From: CAZGUG01 sp964529035
GTDB lineage: Bacteria; Bacillota; Clostridia; Ch29
DNA length: 64,000 nucleotides
NCBI GenBank assembly: GCA_964529035.1
Contig: CAZGUG010000001.1
Coordinates: 1 to 64,000 of the forward strand
Reading direction: 5' to 3'
Under the pieces are notes generated by a model. It saw only the letters and a list, made by a program, of their open reading frames with translations. It made no database searches and was not told the DNA's origin. The translations under genes and the position numbers were made by a program. Each line of letters begins with the position of its first letter. Positions within the stretch are counted from its first letter, which is position 1. Shown here piece by piece: positions 26,610 through 35,214 of this stretch.

Positions 26610-27140
26610 ATGCTGAGAGGAACCACAATAGTGGCAGCAAGAAAAAACGGAATGGCTGCCATAGCCGGAGACGGGCAGGTTACAATGGGCGAGAGTACTA
26701 TAATGAAGCATACGGCAAAAAAAGTGAGAAAGATATACAACGACAGGGTACTTGTCGGATTTGCCGGCTCGGTGGCGGATGCCATGACACTGACGGTAAA
26801 GCTGGAGGGTAAACTGGAACAGTATGGAGGAAATCTGAAAAGGGCCTCGGTTGAACTTGCTAAGGAATGGAGAACCGATAAGATACTGAGGAAACTGGAG
26901 GCAATGCTTATTGCAATAGACAGCGAGTCTCTTCTGGTGATATCAGGAAGCGGAGAAGTGGTAGAGCCGGACGACAACGTGATAGCCGTGGGTTCGGGAG
27001 GTCCCTATGCAATGGCAGCGGCAAAGGCGTTATATAAGAATACCGAAATGGAAGCCAAAGAAATTGCAAAAAAGGCTTTGGAAATCGCATCCACCATCTG
27101 TGTATATACCAATGACAACATATCGGTCCTGGAGTTGTAA
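26610..27140 (+). CDS. hslV: HslV (ClpQ), peptidase subunit of the HslUV protease
   Basis: HslV forms a dodecameric threonine peptidase fed by HslU. The 176-residue protein begins MLRGTTIVAARKNG; removal of four residues would expose Thr5 as the N-terminal nucleophile. AGDGQVTMGE and the VGFAGSVADA segment are typical. Some Bacillus ClpQ proteins differ at the N-terminus; here the Thr is kept. It is coupled to hslU. Confidence 0.95.
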   Translation: MLRGTTIVAARKNGMAAIAGDGQVTMGESTIMKHTAKKVRKIYNDRVLVGFAGSVADAMTLTVKLEGKLEQYGGNLKRASVELAKEWRTDKILRKLEAMLIAIDSESLLVISGSGEVVEPDDNVIAVGSGGPYAMAAAKALYKNTEMEAKEIAKKALEIASTICVYTNDNISVLEL

Positions 27141-27163
27141 TGTCAAAGGAGAGGTGCAAAAAA

Positions 27164-28558
27164 ATGGCGAAAGAGTTAACCCCCTCAGAAATTGTAAAGG
27201 AGTTGAACAAATACATAATAGGACAGGACAAGGCCAAAAAGTCGGTGGCGGTTGCCCTTAGAAACAGATACAGAAGAAGGCAGCTGCCCGAAGAACTTCA
27301 GGAGGAGATTAAGCCCAAGAATATATTGATGATAGGGCCTACCGGAGTGGGAAAAACCGAGATAGCCAGAAGGCTGGCCAAGCTTGTGGATGCTCCCTTT
27401 GTCAAAGTAGAAGCCACAAAGTTCACAGAGGTTGGTTATGTGGGCAGGGACGTGGATTCTATGATAAGGGACCTGGTGGAAACTTCCATCAGAATGGTCA
27501 GGGAGAAAAAGATTAAGGAAGTGCAAAGCAAAGCGGAAGCTGCTGCCGATGAAAGAATAGTCAGGCTTTTGGTGCCCGCTCCCAGGGAAACCCCGTACAA
27601 AAACCCCCTTGAAGCATTGTTCGGCACTTCCGAGGACCGGGAGAACAGGGACAGGCATAAAGAAGACATGCAGGCGATAGAAGAAGAAAGAAGTATAATA
27701 AGGTCAAAATTAAGAATTGGGGAATTGGAAAACCAAACGGTTGAAGTGGAAGTAGAGGACCGGGGCACGGCAGCGGTGGAATTCTTTACCGGTATGGGAA
27801 CAGAAGAAATGAATATAAATTTTCAGGATATACTGGGAGGAATGCTGCCGGGCAAAAAGAAGAAAAAAAGGGTACAGGTAAGTGAAGCAAGAAAAATACT
27901 TGCCCAGGAAGAAGCAGGTAAACTGGTGGACAACGAGCAGATTACCACAGAAGCCATCGCCAAGGCGGAACAGACCGGTATTATTTTTCTGGACGAGATT
28001 GACAAGATCGCTTCGGGCGAATACAAGGCAGGGCCCGACGTTTCGAGGGAAGGGGTGCAGAGGGATATTCTGCCGCTGGTTGAGGGCAGTACCGTAATGA
28101 CCAAGCATGGACCGGTAAAAACGGATCATATACTGTTCATTGCTGCGGGAGCTTTTCATATAGCAAAACCTTCGGATTTAATACCCGAGCTGCAGGGCCG
28201 TTTTCCCATTAGGGTTGAACTGGGAAGTCTCAGCAGGGATGATTTTAAAAGTATACTGACGCAGCCGAAGAATGCTCTTATTATGCAGTACAAATCGCTT
28301 TTGAAAACAGAGGGCATTAACATAAACATTAAGGAAGATGCGCTGGATCGGATAGCGGAAATCGCCTATTACGTAAACCAGGCAGAAGAAAACATAGGTG
28401 CCAGAAGGCTGCATTCCATTGCCGAAAAGCTTTTTGAGGAAATTTCTTTTAATGCAGCCGATATGGCCGGTAAGAGTATTGACATAGATGCGGATTACGT
28501 TACAAAGCAGCTTGAGGAGTTTATTGACGAGAAGGATATAAGCAGGTTCATTATTTAG
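27164..28558 (+). CDS. hslU: HslU (ClpY), ATPase subunit of the HslUV protease
   Basis: HslU is an AAA+ unfoldase. The 464-residue protein has an N-terminal TPSEIVKELNKYIIGQDKAKK, Walker A GPTGVGKTE (about 59-67), the inserted I-domain (about 110-245), Walker B IIFLDEIDKIA, sensor ELQGRFPIRVE and the C-terminal tail ending SRFII, which docks into HslV. I choose ATG at 27164 with GGAGAGGTG upstream. In Bacillus codY follows; here the flagellar riboswitch does. Confidence 0.97.
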   Translation: MAKELTPSEIVKELNKYIIGQDKAKKSVAVALRNRYRRRQLPEELQEEIKPKNILMIGPTGVGKTEIARRLAKLVDAPFVKVEATKFTEVGYVGRDVDSMIRDLVETSIRMVREKKIKEVQSKAEAAADERIVRLLVPAPRETPYKNPLEALFGTSEDRENRDRHKEDMQAIEEERSIIRSKLRIGELENQTVEVEVEDRGTAAVEFFTGMGTEEMNINFQDILGGMLPGKKKKKRVQVSEARKILAQEEAGKLVDNEQITTEAIAKAEQTGIIFLDEIDKIASGEYKAGPDVSREGVQRDILPLVEGSTVMTKHGPVKTDHILFIAAGAFHIAKPSDLIPELQGRFPIRVELGSLSRDDFKSILTQPKNALIMQYKSLLKTEGININIKEDALDRIAEIAYYVNQAEENIGARRLHSIAEKLFEEISFNAADMAGKSIDIDADYVTKQLEEFIDEKDISRFII

Positions 28559-28587
28559 CGAAAATTGTCTGTAAAAAGAAGGGATTA

Positions 28588-28617
28588 TTAAACTATTGTA
28601 GAATAAAATAATAAAAT
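28588..28617 (+). promoter_or_regulatory. Possible promoter of the flagellar operon
   Basis: TTAAAC (28588-28593), 18 bases, TAAAAT (28612-28617). Initiation would fall near 28624, just before the riboswitch aptamer, where a promoter is required. The hexamers are only moderate, the region is AT-rich, and TTGTCT at 28565 is a competing -35 candidate. Confidence 0.35.
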
Positions 28618-28624
28618 ATTCCGA

Positions 28625-28705
28625 AAAAGGCAAACCTTACTAAAGTTTGGGACGCAAAACCACGGGCCTAAGGTAATTAATATGCTATGGCGGCCGGGTT
28701 GCCGG
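28625..28705 (+). ncRNA. Cyclic-di-GMP type I riboswitch (GEMM-I) aptamer
   Basis: The conserved GEMM-I blocks appear in order: GGCAAACC (28629-28636), GGGACGCAAA (28649-28658), GGGCCTAAG (28664-28672) and GGCCGGGTTGCC (28692-28703). P1 pairs GGCAA (28629-28633) with TTGCC (28699-28703). The tetraloop-receptor halves CCTAAG (28667-28672) and TATGG (28686-28690) are exact. The apical loop of the first hairpin is TAAA (28641-28644) rather than the usual GAAA. The aptamer lies upstream of flgB, as in Clostridioides difficile, where such a switch turns the flagellar operon off. Confidence 0.93.
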
Positions 28706-28717
28706 AGGTATAATGAT

Positions 28718-28752
28718 GCCTATTGCCGGCTCTTGGGGGATAGGCGTTTTTA
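28718..28752 (+). terminator. Riboswitch-controlled intrinsic terminator
   Basis: GCCTAT (28718-28723) pairs with ATAGGC (28740-28745); CC 28726-28727 with GG 28736-28737 extend the stem, followed by TTTTT (28747-28751). A competing helix, GCCGG (28701-28705) with CCGGC (28726-28730), overlaps both P1 of the aptamer and the upper part of the terminator. Ligand-stabilised P1 would therefore release the terminator: an OFF switch. The 158 bases from here to flgB hold the ribosome binding site and no other structure I could support. Confidence 0.85.
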
Positions 28753-28909
28753 TTTATATATAAATGCAAGTACCGAACAAAATCTAAAGTAATTTAAGGG
28801 ATATTATATTAAAAAATAGAATCGTGGGATAATTTTAGAAAACTATGAAGGAATATGATGAAAACTATCGAATATTTATTCCTAGTAGGGTTATACGGAG
28901 GTGATGGTT

Positions 28910-29314
28910 TTGCGAAACGACAACACGATAAACATACTGCAGAAGGCTCTGGACGCATCCCTGGTTAGAAACAAGGTGATAGCAAACAATATCGCAAACG
29001 TTGACACTCCGAATTACAAGGCCTGTAGGGTGGAGTTTGAAGAGCATTTAAGGAAGGCAATTAACGGAAGCAAGATGTCGGCTAAACCAACCAACCCGAA
29101 ACACATACCTATAGGCGGGGAGAGACTGGAAAGAGTGGCTCCCCGTATTATAAGGGACAAAAGCATCAGTACGCGGCTTGACGGAAACAGCGTTAATATC
29201 GACGTGGAAACGGCAAAATTGGCCAATAACACCATACTGTATCAGGCCCTGGTAGACCAACTCTCGGCAAAACTGGCAAGAATCAGGACTGTTATAAATG
29301 AAGGCAGGAGGTAG
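28910..29314 (+). CDS. flgB: FlgB, flagellar proximal rod protein
   Basis: FlgB forms part of the rod that joins the MS-ring to the hook. The protein carries the family motif VIANNIANVDTPNYKA near the N-terminus. I choose TTG at 28910 (134 residues), because CGGAGGTGA lies six bases upstream; the GTG and ATG at 28901 and 28904 lie inside that site. It is the first gene of the flagellar operon, behind the c-di-GMP riboswitch. Confidence 0.95.
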   Translation: MRNDNTINILQKALDASLVRNKVIANNIANVDTPNYKACRVEFEEHLRKAINGSKMSAKPTNPKHIPIGGERLERVAPRIIRDKSISTRLDGNSVNIDVETAKLANNTILYQALVDQLSAKLARIRTVINEGRR

Positions 29315-29318
29315 TCCT

Positions 29319-29765
29319 ATGGGAATTTTTGATACCATAAATACCAGTGCAACGGGGCTTACGGCTCAAAGGCTGAGAATGGACGTAATAGCAAAGAATA
29401 TTGCCAATGCCAACACAACCAGAACGGCAAACGGGCTCCCCTACAGGCGGCAGACGGTGGTTTTCAGGGAAAACTGCAGAAACACCCCCTTTACGAGCTT
29501 CCTTTCGGCAGAAAGCCGCAGGCGCTTCCTGAAGGACGGCGGAGTAAAGGCTGTGGGAATAGTAGATGACAAAACCCCCTTCAGACGCACTTATGAACCG
29601 GGGCATCCGGATGCAGATGAGGAGGGTTATGTACTTATGCCCAACGTGGATATCGTAACCGAGATGGTTAATATGATATCGGCTACCCGGGCCTACGAAG
29701 CAAATGTAACTGCCCTTAATGCCACAAAGGGTATGGCGGTTAAAGCTCTGGAAATTGGAAAGTGA
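29319..29765 (+). CDS. flgC: FlgC, flagellar proximal rod protein
   Basis: The 148-residue rod protein starts MGIFDTINTSATGLTAQRLR, with IAKNIANANT, the rod/hook family signature, and the C-terminal VTEMVNMISATRAYEANVTA that packs the rod. The ATG at 29319 lies six bases after AGGAGGT. It sits between flgB and fliE, the standard order. Confidence 0.96.
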   Translation: MGIFDTINTSATGLTAQRLRMDVIAKNIANANTTRTANGLPYRRQTVVFRENCRNTPFTSFLSAESRRRFLKDGGVKAVGIVDDKTPFRRTYEPGHPDADEEGYVLMPNVDIVTEMVNMISATRAYEANVTALNATKGMAVKALEIGK

Positions 29766-29782
29766 TAGGGAGGTAGAGACAA

Positions 29783-30079
29783 ATGAGAATTACAATACAG
29801 GATATGGTGCCGGTGTCGGTAAATACCGATGTTAAGCCGGCAAGGGGTGAAGAACAGCTCTCTAGTTTTTCCGATTATTTAAGGGGCGCATTGGATGAAG
29901 TTGACAGGCTTCAAAAAGAAGCGGACAGTTCCGCTGTAAGCCTTGCAACCGGGGAGACACAAAACCTGCACCAGGTTATGATAGATGTACAAAAGGCGGA
30001 GATTGCACTGCAGTTTACCATACAGATAAGAAACAAAATAATAGAAGCATATCAGGAGATTATGAGAATGCAGATATAG
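29783..30079 (+). CDS. fliE: FliE, MS-ring to rod junction protein
   Basis: FliE links FliF to the rod and is exported early. The 98-residue length and the C-terminal pattern (LHQVMIDVQKAEIALQFTIQ followed by KIIEAYQEIMRMQI) are diagnostic. It sits between flgC and fliF, with GGGAGGTAGAGACAA before the ATG. Confidence 0.95.
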   Translation: MRITIQDMVPVSVNTDVKPARGEEQLSSFSDYLRGALDEVDRLQKEADSSAVSLATGETQNLHQVMIDVQKAEIALQFTIQIRNKIIEAYQEIMRMQI

Positions 30080-30121
30080 ACTTAAGGGCAAAACCGACAA
30101 AATAGAGACGGGGTGACCATA

Positions 30122-31666
30122 ATGGGAGAAACCCTAGATAGGATCAGAAACCAATTAAACGAATTCTGGCAGGGACGTACCAAAAAACAAAAGATCAAAA
30201 TAGGAACAAGCGCGGCGGTTTTTATAATCAGTATAGCCCTGCTGGTAATCTTTACTTCTCGGCCGGAAATGGTTCCCCTATACAGCGACCTCGATTTAAA
30301 GGACGCAGGGGAAATTACAAAGAAGCTGGATGAACTGAAAATAAAATGGGAAACCGATGACAGCAGCTCCAGCATTCTGGTTCCAAAGCAGGAAGTCAAC
30401 AGTCTGAGAATGCAGCTGGCAACCGAGGGCCTGCCAAGGGGCGGCTTCAGCCTGGTGGAAGCCCTGGACAATACAAGCCTGGGGACCACCGACATGGAAA
30501 GAAGAGAAAGGATACGGGTGGGCCAGGAATACGCAATAGCACAGGCAATAGAAACAATAGAAGGGATTGAGTATTCCCAGGTTAACCTGTATATACCACA
30601 GGACAGCCAGTTTGCGCTGAGCAGCAGGGACTACGAAGCCAGCGCCGGAATACTTTTAAAACTGCAGCCCGGAGCAAAGCTTACCCAAAATCAGATTGAA
30701 GGGATAGTCCAGTTTGTATCCAAAAGTGTAAAGGGCCTTGATAAAAAAAATATTTCAATAATAGATCAAACGGGACAGGAATTGTCGCTGCAGACAGACA
30801 CTCAGCAGAGTATACTGCTAAAACAGTTGGAGATTGAACATAACAGCCAGGAAAAACTTCAAAAAAGCATAAGGGAATTTCTTGAGACCGCCTACGGTAA
30901 GAACAATGTGGATGTCAGGGTCAATCTGAAACTGGATTTTGACAGCATGGTAACCAGTATAGTAAGATTTGAGCCTCCGATCCCGGGAGAGACCGGAGGC
31001 CTTGTATCCAGCATGCAGGAGCTTGAGGAGCATGCAACAAACACTGCAGGCGGGGGGATTCCCGGGACCGACAGCAATATGGATGATGTAATAAGCTATG
31101 CCCAAATAGATGACCAGACTTCCAAGTATGATACGGTAAGCAGGACAGTCAACTACGAACTGAACCAGATTAAGGAGGAGATAGTAAAAGCCCAGGGGCA
31201 GGTGCAAAGCCTGTCGGTGGCGGTCCTATTGAACAGTACTTCTCTAACCCAGGAACTGGGTCAGCAGGACAGGGAAAATATTATAAATATAGTAGCTGCA
31301 GCGGCCGGAATTGACAATGAAGTTGTGACGGTACAGTCGCTGCCCTTTGACACAAGCCTGGCGGAGGAGATAGCGCAGGGTTTTGAAAGCAGGGAACGTA
31401 TGGAGAAGATAAAGCTGTATACCTATGCGGGCAGTATTGGAGCTTTGTTGCTGGCTGGAGTTATCGGCTCCTTTTTAATTATAAGAAGCAGAAGAAATAA
31501 AAAAGAGGAAATGCTGATTACCGAAGCACAGCAGGTAATACCGGAAGAAGTGGAAGAGATAAGCCTTGATAAGGATAAACACAGGACGCATAAACAGGTG
31601 GAAAAGTTCATAACAAAGAAACCTGAAACTGCAGCCCAGTTGTTAAAAACATGGCTTAATGAATAG
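30122..31666 (+). CDS. fliF: FliF, flagellar MS-ring protein
   Basis: FliF builds the membrane ring on which the rotor and export gate assemble. The 514-residue protein has two membrane helices (about 25-45 and 435-455). The periplasmic ring-building modules between them include LYSDLDLKDAGEI and EGIEYSQVNLYIP. The C-terminal tail (KHRTHKQVEKFITKKPE) binds FliG. I choose ATG at 30122, with GGGGTGA upstream. The last base of its stop overlaps a non-used GTG ahead of fliG. Confidence 0.97.
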   Translation: MGETLDRIRNQLNEFWQGRTKKQKIKIGTSAAVFIISIALLVIFTSRPEMVPLYSDLDLKDAGEITKKLDELKIKWETDDSSSSILVPKQEVNSLRMQLATEGLPRGGFSLVEALDNTSLGTTDMERRERIRVGQEYAIAQAIETIEGIEYSQVNLYIPQDSQFALSSRDYEASAGILLKLQPGAKLTQNQIEGIVQFVSKSVKGLDKKNISIIDQTGQELSLQTDTQQSILLKQLEIEHNSQEKLQKSIREFLETAYGKNNVDVRVNLKLDFDSMVTSIVRFEPPIPGETGGLVSSMQELEEHATNTAGGGIPGTDSNMDDVISYAQIDDQTSKYDTVSRTVNYELNQIKEEIVKAQGQVQSLSVAVLLNSTSLTQELGQQDRENIINIVAAAAGIDNEVVTVQSLPFDTSLAEEIAQGFESRERMEKIKLYTYAGSIGALLLAGVIGSFLIIRSRRNKKEEMLITEAQQVIPEEVEEISLDKDKHRTHKQVEKFITKKPETAAQLLKTWLNE

Positions 31667-31680
31667 TGGGTGATATGACT

Positions 31681-32694
31681 ATGACAAGGGGCAAAGGAGA
31701 GTTAACGGGAAGGGAAAAAGCAGCGGTTTTACTAATAGCCCTCGGGCCGGAGAATTCGGCCAGAATTTTCCAACATCTAACCGATGAGGAAATTGAAGAA
31801 CTTACATTGGAAATCGCAAACATGAGGACGGTGACCCCTGAGGAAAAGAACAAGATAATCCAGGATTTCTATCAAATATGCGTTGCCCAGGAGTATATCT
31901 CCGAGGGGGGAATAGAGTATGCCAAGGAGGTCCTCGAAAAAGCCCTCGGCGGCCAAAAGGCACTGGATATAGTAAACAGGCTTACTTCGTATCTGCAGGT
32001 ACGTCCCTTTGATTTTGTCAGGAAAGCCGACCCCAACCAGATACTCAATTTTATACAGAACGAACATCCTCAGACAATATCCCTTATACTGGCCTACCTA
32101 AATCCACAGCAGGCATCGGTTATATTATCTTCACTGCCGCCCGAAAAGCAGGCAGAAGTGGCAAAACGGATTGCCGTAATGGACAGGACGTCTCCGGATA
32201 TTATAAAGGAAGTTGAAAGGGTATTGGAGAAAAAAATATCTTCACTGGTCACCCATGACTATACATCGGCAGGAGGAATACAGGCTATTGTAAACATTTT
32301 GAATTCGGTTGACCGTGGGACCGAAAAGAATATTATGGAAACCCTGGAAGCGGAGGATACCGAACTGGCGGAAGAGATTAAGAAGAGAATGTTTGAATTT
32401 GAAGATATTATGAGCCTTGACAACAGGTCGATACAGAGGTTCCTGCGGGAAGTGGAGAACGATGTGCTTGCCGTTGCCCTCAAGGGTGCCAATGATGAAG
32501 TATCAGACGTAATATTCAACAATATGTCCAAACGCCTGAAGGAAATGATTACAGAGGATATGCAGTTTATGGGTCCGGTTAGGCTAAGGGATGTGGAAGA
32601 GGCACAGCAGAAAATTGTAAATACAATAAGAAAGCTTGAAGATGCAGGTGAAATAGTAATCTCCAGAGGGGGAGGGGATGAAATAATTGTCTAG
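31681..32694 (+). CDS. fliG: FliG, flagellar rotor/switch protein
   Basis: FliG generates torque with MotA and binds FliF and FliM. The 337-residue protein begins LTGREKAAVLLIALGPE. It contains the EHPQTISLILAYL armadillo segment (middle domain) and the charged torque helix near the C-terminus (DNRSIQRFLREVENDVLAVA). I choose ATG at 31681, six bases after GGGTGAT. It overlaps fliH by 8 bases. Confidence 0.97.
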   Translation: MTRGKGELTGREKAAVLLIALGPENSARIFQHLTDEEIEELTLEIANMRTVTPEEKNKIIQDFYQICVAQEYISEGGIEYAKEVLEKALGGQKALDIVNRLTSYLQVRPFDFVRKADPNQILNFIQNEHPQTISLILAYLNPQQASVILSSLPPEKQAEVAKRIAVMDRTSPDIIKEVERVLEKKISSLVTHDYTSAGGIQAIVNILNSVDRGTEKNIMETLEAEDTELAEEIKKRMFEFEDIMSLDNRSIQRFLREVENDVLAVALKGANDEVSDVIFNNMSKRLKEMITEDMQFMGPVRLRDVEEAQQKIVNTIRKLEDAGEIVISRGGGDEIIV

Positions 32695-33442
32695 CATATA
32701 TAAATCAGGTGCAGTGGTAATAGGAGACCCTTTGGAAATAAAAAATGAAAGCGTGCAGCAGGATAATACTGCTTTGGATGAAGAGACAAAACAGCAGATT
32801 GAGATGGACGACCGCATCCGGTGCAGAGAAAATAAAATCATCAAGGACGCCGAGGAAAAGGCATCGCAAATAATGGATGATGCAAAGCAAAAATCCCTGG
32901 AGGTGCGCGAAGCTGCCCGGGAAGAGGGCTATAAAACCGGGCTTGAAGAAGGTTATGAAAAGGGAATACAGGAGGGACAGGCAAAGGGAAGGCAGCAGGG
33001 CCTGGATACAGCCCGGGAAATGATTGAAGAGGCGCTGGAGATAAAGCAGAGGGCCCTGGAGACCAAGGAACGGATAGTCAAAGAAGCCGAAGAAGAGATA
33101 ATCAGGATTGTTATGGAGATAGCAAGGAAAATAGTTGGCGAGCAGTTTAAAACAGACAGGGAAGCAATTTTGGGGCCGGTAAAAAAAGCCCTTGAAAAGT
33201 GTGCGTTTTCAGCCAGGGTAATAATGAAAGTATCCCCTGAGGACTACGATGTTGTTGAACTCTCAAAAAGCAGACTTATGGCTGAAATAGAAGGCATATC
33301 CCAAATCGAAATAATTGCTGAGGATACCCTTTCCCAGGGTAGCTGCCTGTTGGAAACGGATGCTGGGTTTATTAATTCAAGTTTAGAGGTACAGCTGGAC
33401 AGAATTGAAGAAGCGTTCCGGGAGCTGCTCAGCCATGAATAA
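32687..33442 (+). CDS. fliH: FliH, regulator of the flagellar export ATPase
   Basis: FliH dimers bind FliI and anchor it at the C-ring. The 251-residue protein has a long charged coiled coil (about 30-140) with GxxxG-like repeats (EEGYKTGLEEGYEKGIQEGQ), then a globular tail similar to V/F-ATPase stalk subunits (ARKIVGEQF). The start is TTG at 32687 inside the end of fliG, behind GGGGGAGGGG. It overlaps fliI by 8 bases. Confidence 0.94.
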   Translation: MSSIYKSGAVVIGDPLEIKNESVQQDNTALDEETKQQIEMDDRIRCRENKIIKDAEEKASQIMDDAKQKSLEVREAAREEGYKTGLEEGYEKGIQEGQAKGRQQGLDTAREMIEEALEIKQRALETKERIVKEAEEEIIRIVMEIARKIVGEQFKTDREAILGPVKKALEKCAFSARVIMKVSPEDYDVVELSKSRLMAEIEGISQIEIIAEDTLSQGSCLLETDAGFINSSLEVQLDRIEEAFRELLSHE

Positions 33443-34748
33443 TATGAACCTTGACAAATACGGTACACTGCTGAAAGAACTGGATACATTAAAATACAGC
33501 GGCAGGGTGAGTAAGGTAATAGGACTTACCATCGAGGCGATAGGACCATCGGTAAATATCGGAGAAATATGTGACGTGTTTTCGGTCAAGAACAAACGAC
33601 CGATAAAAGCTGAAGTTGTGGGCTTCAGAGACAACACGGTGCTTTTAATGCCGCTGGGAGATATGGAAGGAATAGGGCCGGGCAGTGGGGTTATAGCAAC
33701 GGGAGGTGTATTAAAGGTACCGGTGGGTGAGGGTTTGCTTGGAAGAGTGCTGGACGGCCTTGGCAGCCCCATAGACGGGTTGGGACCTCTTAAGTTCAGC
33801 ACTATGTTTCCGGTGACCAATCCTCCTCCAAATCCCCTTTCAAGGAAAAAGATTAGCGAAGTGCTGGAACTGGGGATAAAATCGATTGACGGAATACTGA
33901 CCTGCGGTAAAGGCCAGAGAGTGGGTATATTTTCCGGAAGCGGCATAGGGAAAAGTACTCTTTTGGGTATGATTGCCAGAAACACTTCTGCCGATATAAA
34001 TATAATAGGACTTATTGGCGAAAGGGGAAGGGAAGTAAGGGAGTTTTTGGAGAATGACCTGGGAAAGGATGGGCTGAAAAGGTCGGTGGTTGTGGTGGCA
34101 ACCTCAGACCAGCCGGCACTGGTGAGGCTTAAAAGCGCACAGTTGGTCACGGCCATAGCCGAATACTTCAGGAGCCTTGGCAAAGATGTGGTGCTGATGA
34201 TGGATTCCCTGACAAGGTTTGCCCTTGCCCAAAGGGAAGTGGGGCTGGCCATTGGAGAGCCTCCGGTCACCCGGGGATACACACCTTCGGTATTTGCTGT
34301 TCTGCCAAAGCTGCTGGAGAGAACAGGAACGTCGGATACCGGGTCGATAACCGGCATGTACGCGGTCCTGGTTGACAGGGACGATTTGAATGAACCCATA
34401 ACCGATGCGGTACGGGGTATACTTGACGGACATATAGTACTGTCAAGAAGTCTTGCAAACAAAAACCATTACCCGGCGGTTGATGTGCTGGAAAGCATCA
34501 GCAGGCTGATGCCAAATATAGTTAAGCCGGAACAACTGGAGGCTGCACAAAAAATTAAGGATATTATGGCGGTTTACAAGGATGCGGAGGACCTTATCAG
34601 TATAGGTGCATACAACCGGGGAAGCGACCCGAAGATTGATTATGCAATCGAAAAGATTGAGGTGATAAATAAATTTTTGAAGCAGGGGATTAACGAAAAG
34701 GTCAGTTTTGAAAGCACAGTTGAAGAGCTAACAAGTTTACTGGAATAA
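33435..34748 (+). CDS. fliI: FliI, flagellar export ATPase
   Basis: FliI is a hexameric ATPase related to the F1 beta subunit that helps load export substrates. Walker A is SGSGIGKST (about 166-174); RGREVREFLE and VLMMDSLTRFALAQREVGLA are family hallmarks, the latter holding Walker B. I choose ATG at 33435 (437 residues), ten bases after GGGAG; ATG at 33444 is an alternative. It is followed by fliJ. Confidence 0.97.
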   Translation: MNNMNLDKYGTLLKELDTLKYSGRVSKVIGLTIEAIGPSVNIGEICDVFSVKNKRPIKAEVVGFRDNTVLLMPLGDMEGIGPGSGVIATGGVLKVPVGEGLLGRVLDGLGSPIDGLGPLKFSTMFPVTNPPPNPLSRKKISEVLELGIKSIDGILTCGKGQRVGIFSGSGIGKSTLLGMIARNTSADINIIGLIGERGREVREFLENDLGKDGLKRSVVVVATSDQPALVRLKSAQLVTAIAEYFRSLGKDVVLMMDSLTRFALAQREVGLAIGEPPVTRGYTPSVFAVLPKLLERTGTSDTGSITGMYAVLVDRDDLNEPITDAVRGILDGHIVLSRSLANKNHYPAVDVLESISRLMPNIVKPEQLEAAQKIKDIMAVYKDAEDLISIGAYNRGSDPKIDYAIEKIEVINKFLKQGINEKVSFESTVEELTSLLE

Positions 34749-34761
34749 GGAGTGTTTTCAA

Positions 34762-35205
34762 ATGAGCGAAGGGTTTAATTTCAGGCTGCAGAGCGTGCTT
34801 GATTACAGGGAACACATAAAAAAACAAAAGGCGGAGGAACTGGCAGAATATCGCAGACAGCTGGAACAGGAAAAGAACGCTCTAAGCGGTTTGGTAAACG
34901 TTAAGACAAATATAATAAATGAAATGGACAGTAAATGCAGTGAGGGTATACAGGCGGGATACCTGGTAGAGTGCAATAAATACATAGAACAGCTGAACAG
35001 GTTTATTGACAGGCACAAAGAAAACCTGTCGGATATGGAAAAAAAAGTGGATGAATGCTGCCAGAATGCTGTAGAGGCTTCAAGGAATAAAGAGACAATA
35101 GAAAAATTAAAGGTGAGGCATTACAAAAAGTTTGCATATCACCTGTCAACGGAGCAGGAAAAAGAAGTGGAGGATTTGGTCAACAACAGGAAGACAAGTT
35201 CCTAG
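34762..35205 (+). CDS. fliJ: FliJ, flagellar export chaperone/stalk protein
   Basis: The 147-residue protein is almost wholly alpha-helical coiled coil, beginning FNFRLQSVLDYREHIKKQKA, a typical FliJ N-terminus. FliJ sits in the FliI hexamer like the gamma subunit of ATP synthase. Sequence identity within the family is low, so the call leans on the fliI-fliJ order as well. Confidence 0.9.
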   Translation: MSEGFNFRLQSVLDYREHIKKQKAEELAEYRRQLEQEKNALSGLVNVKTNIINEMDSKCSEGIQAGYLVECNKYIEQLNRFIDRHKENLSDMEKKVDECCQNAVEASRNKETIEKLKVRHYKKFAYHLSTEQEKEVEDLVNNRKTSS

Positions 35206-35214
35206 GGGGTAAAC

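Noticed and set aside
28754..28895. A sigma-28 (FliA) promoter before flgB
   Set aside because: I looked for a TAAA and a GCCGATA box at the proper spacing and found none convincing in this AT-rich stretch.
33383..34462. A long minus-strand open frame (359 codons) opposite fliI
   Set aside because: It is the shadow of a strongly conserved + strand gene, has Ser/Leu/Pro-rich composition, no ribosome binding site and no recognisable motif.
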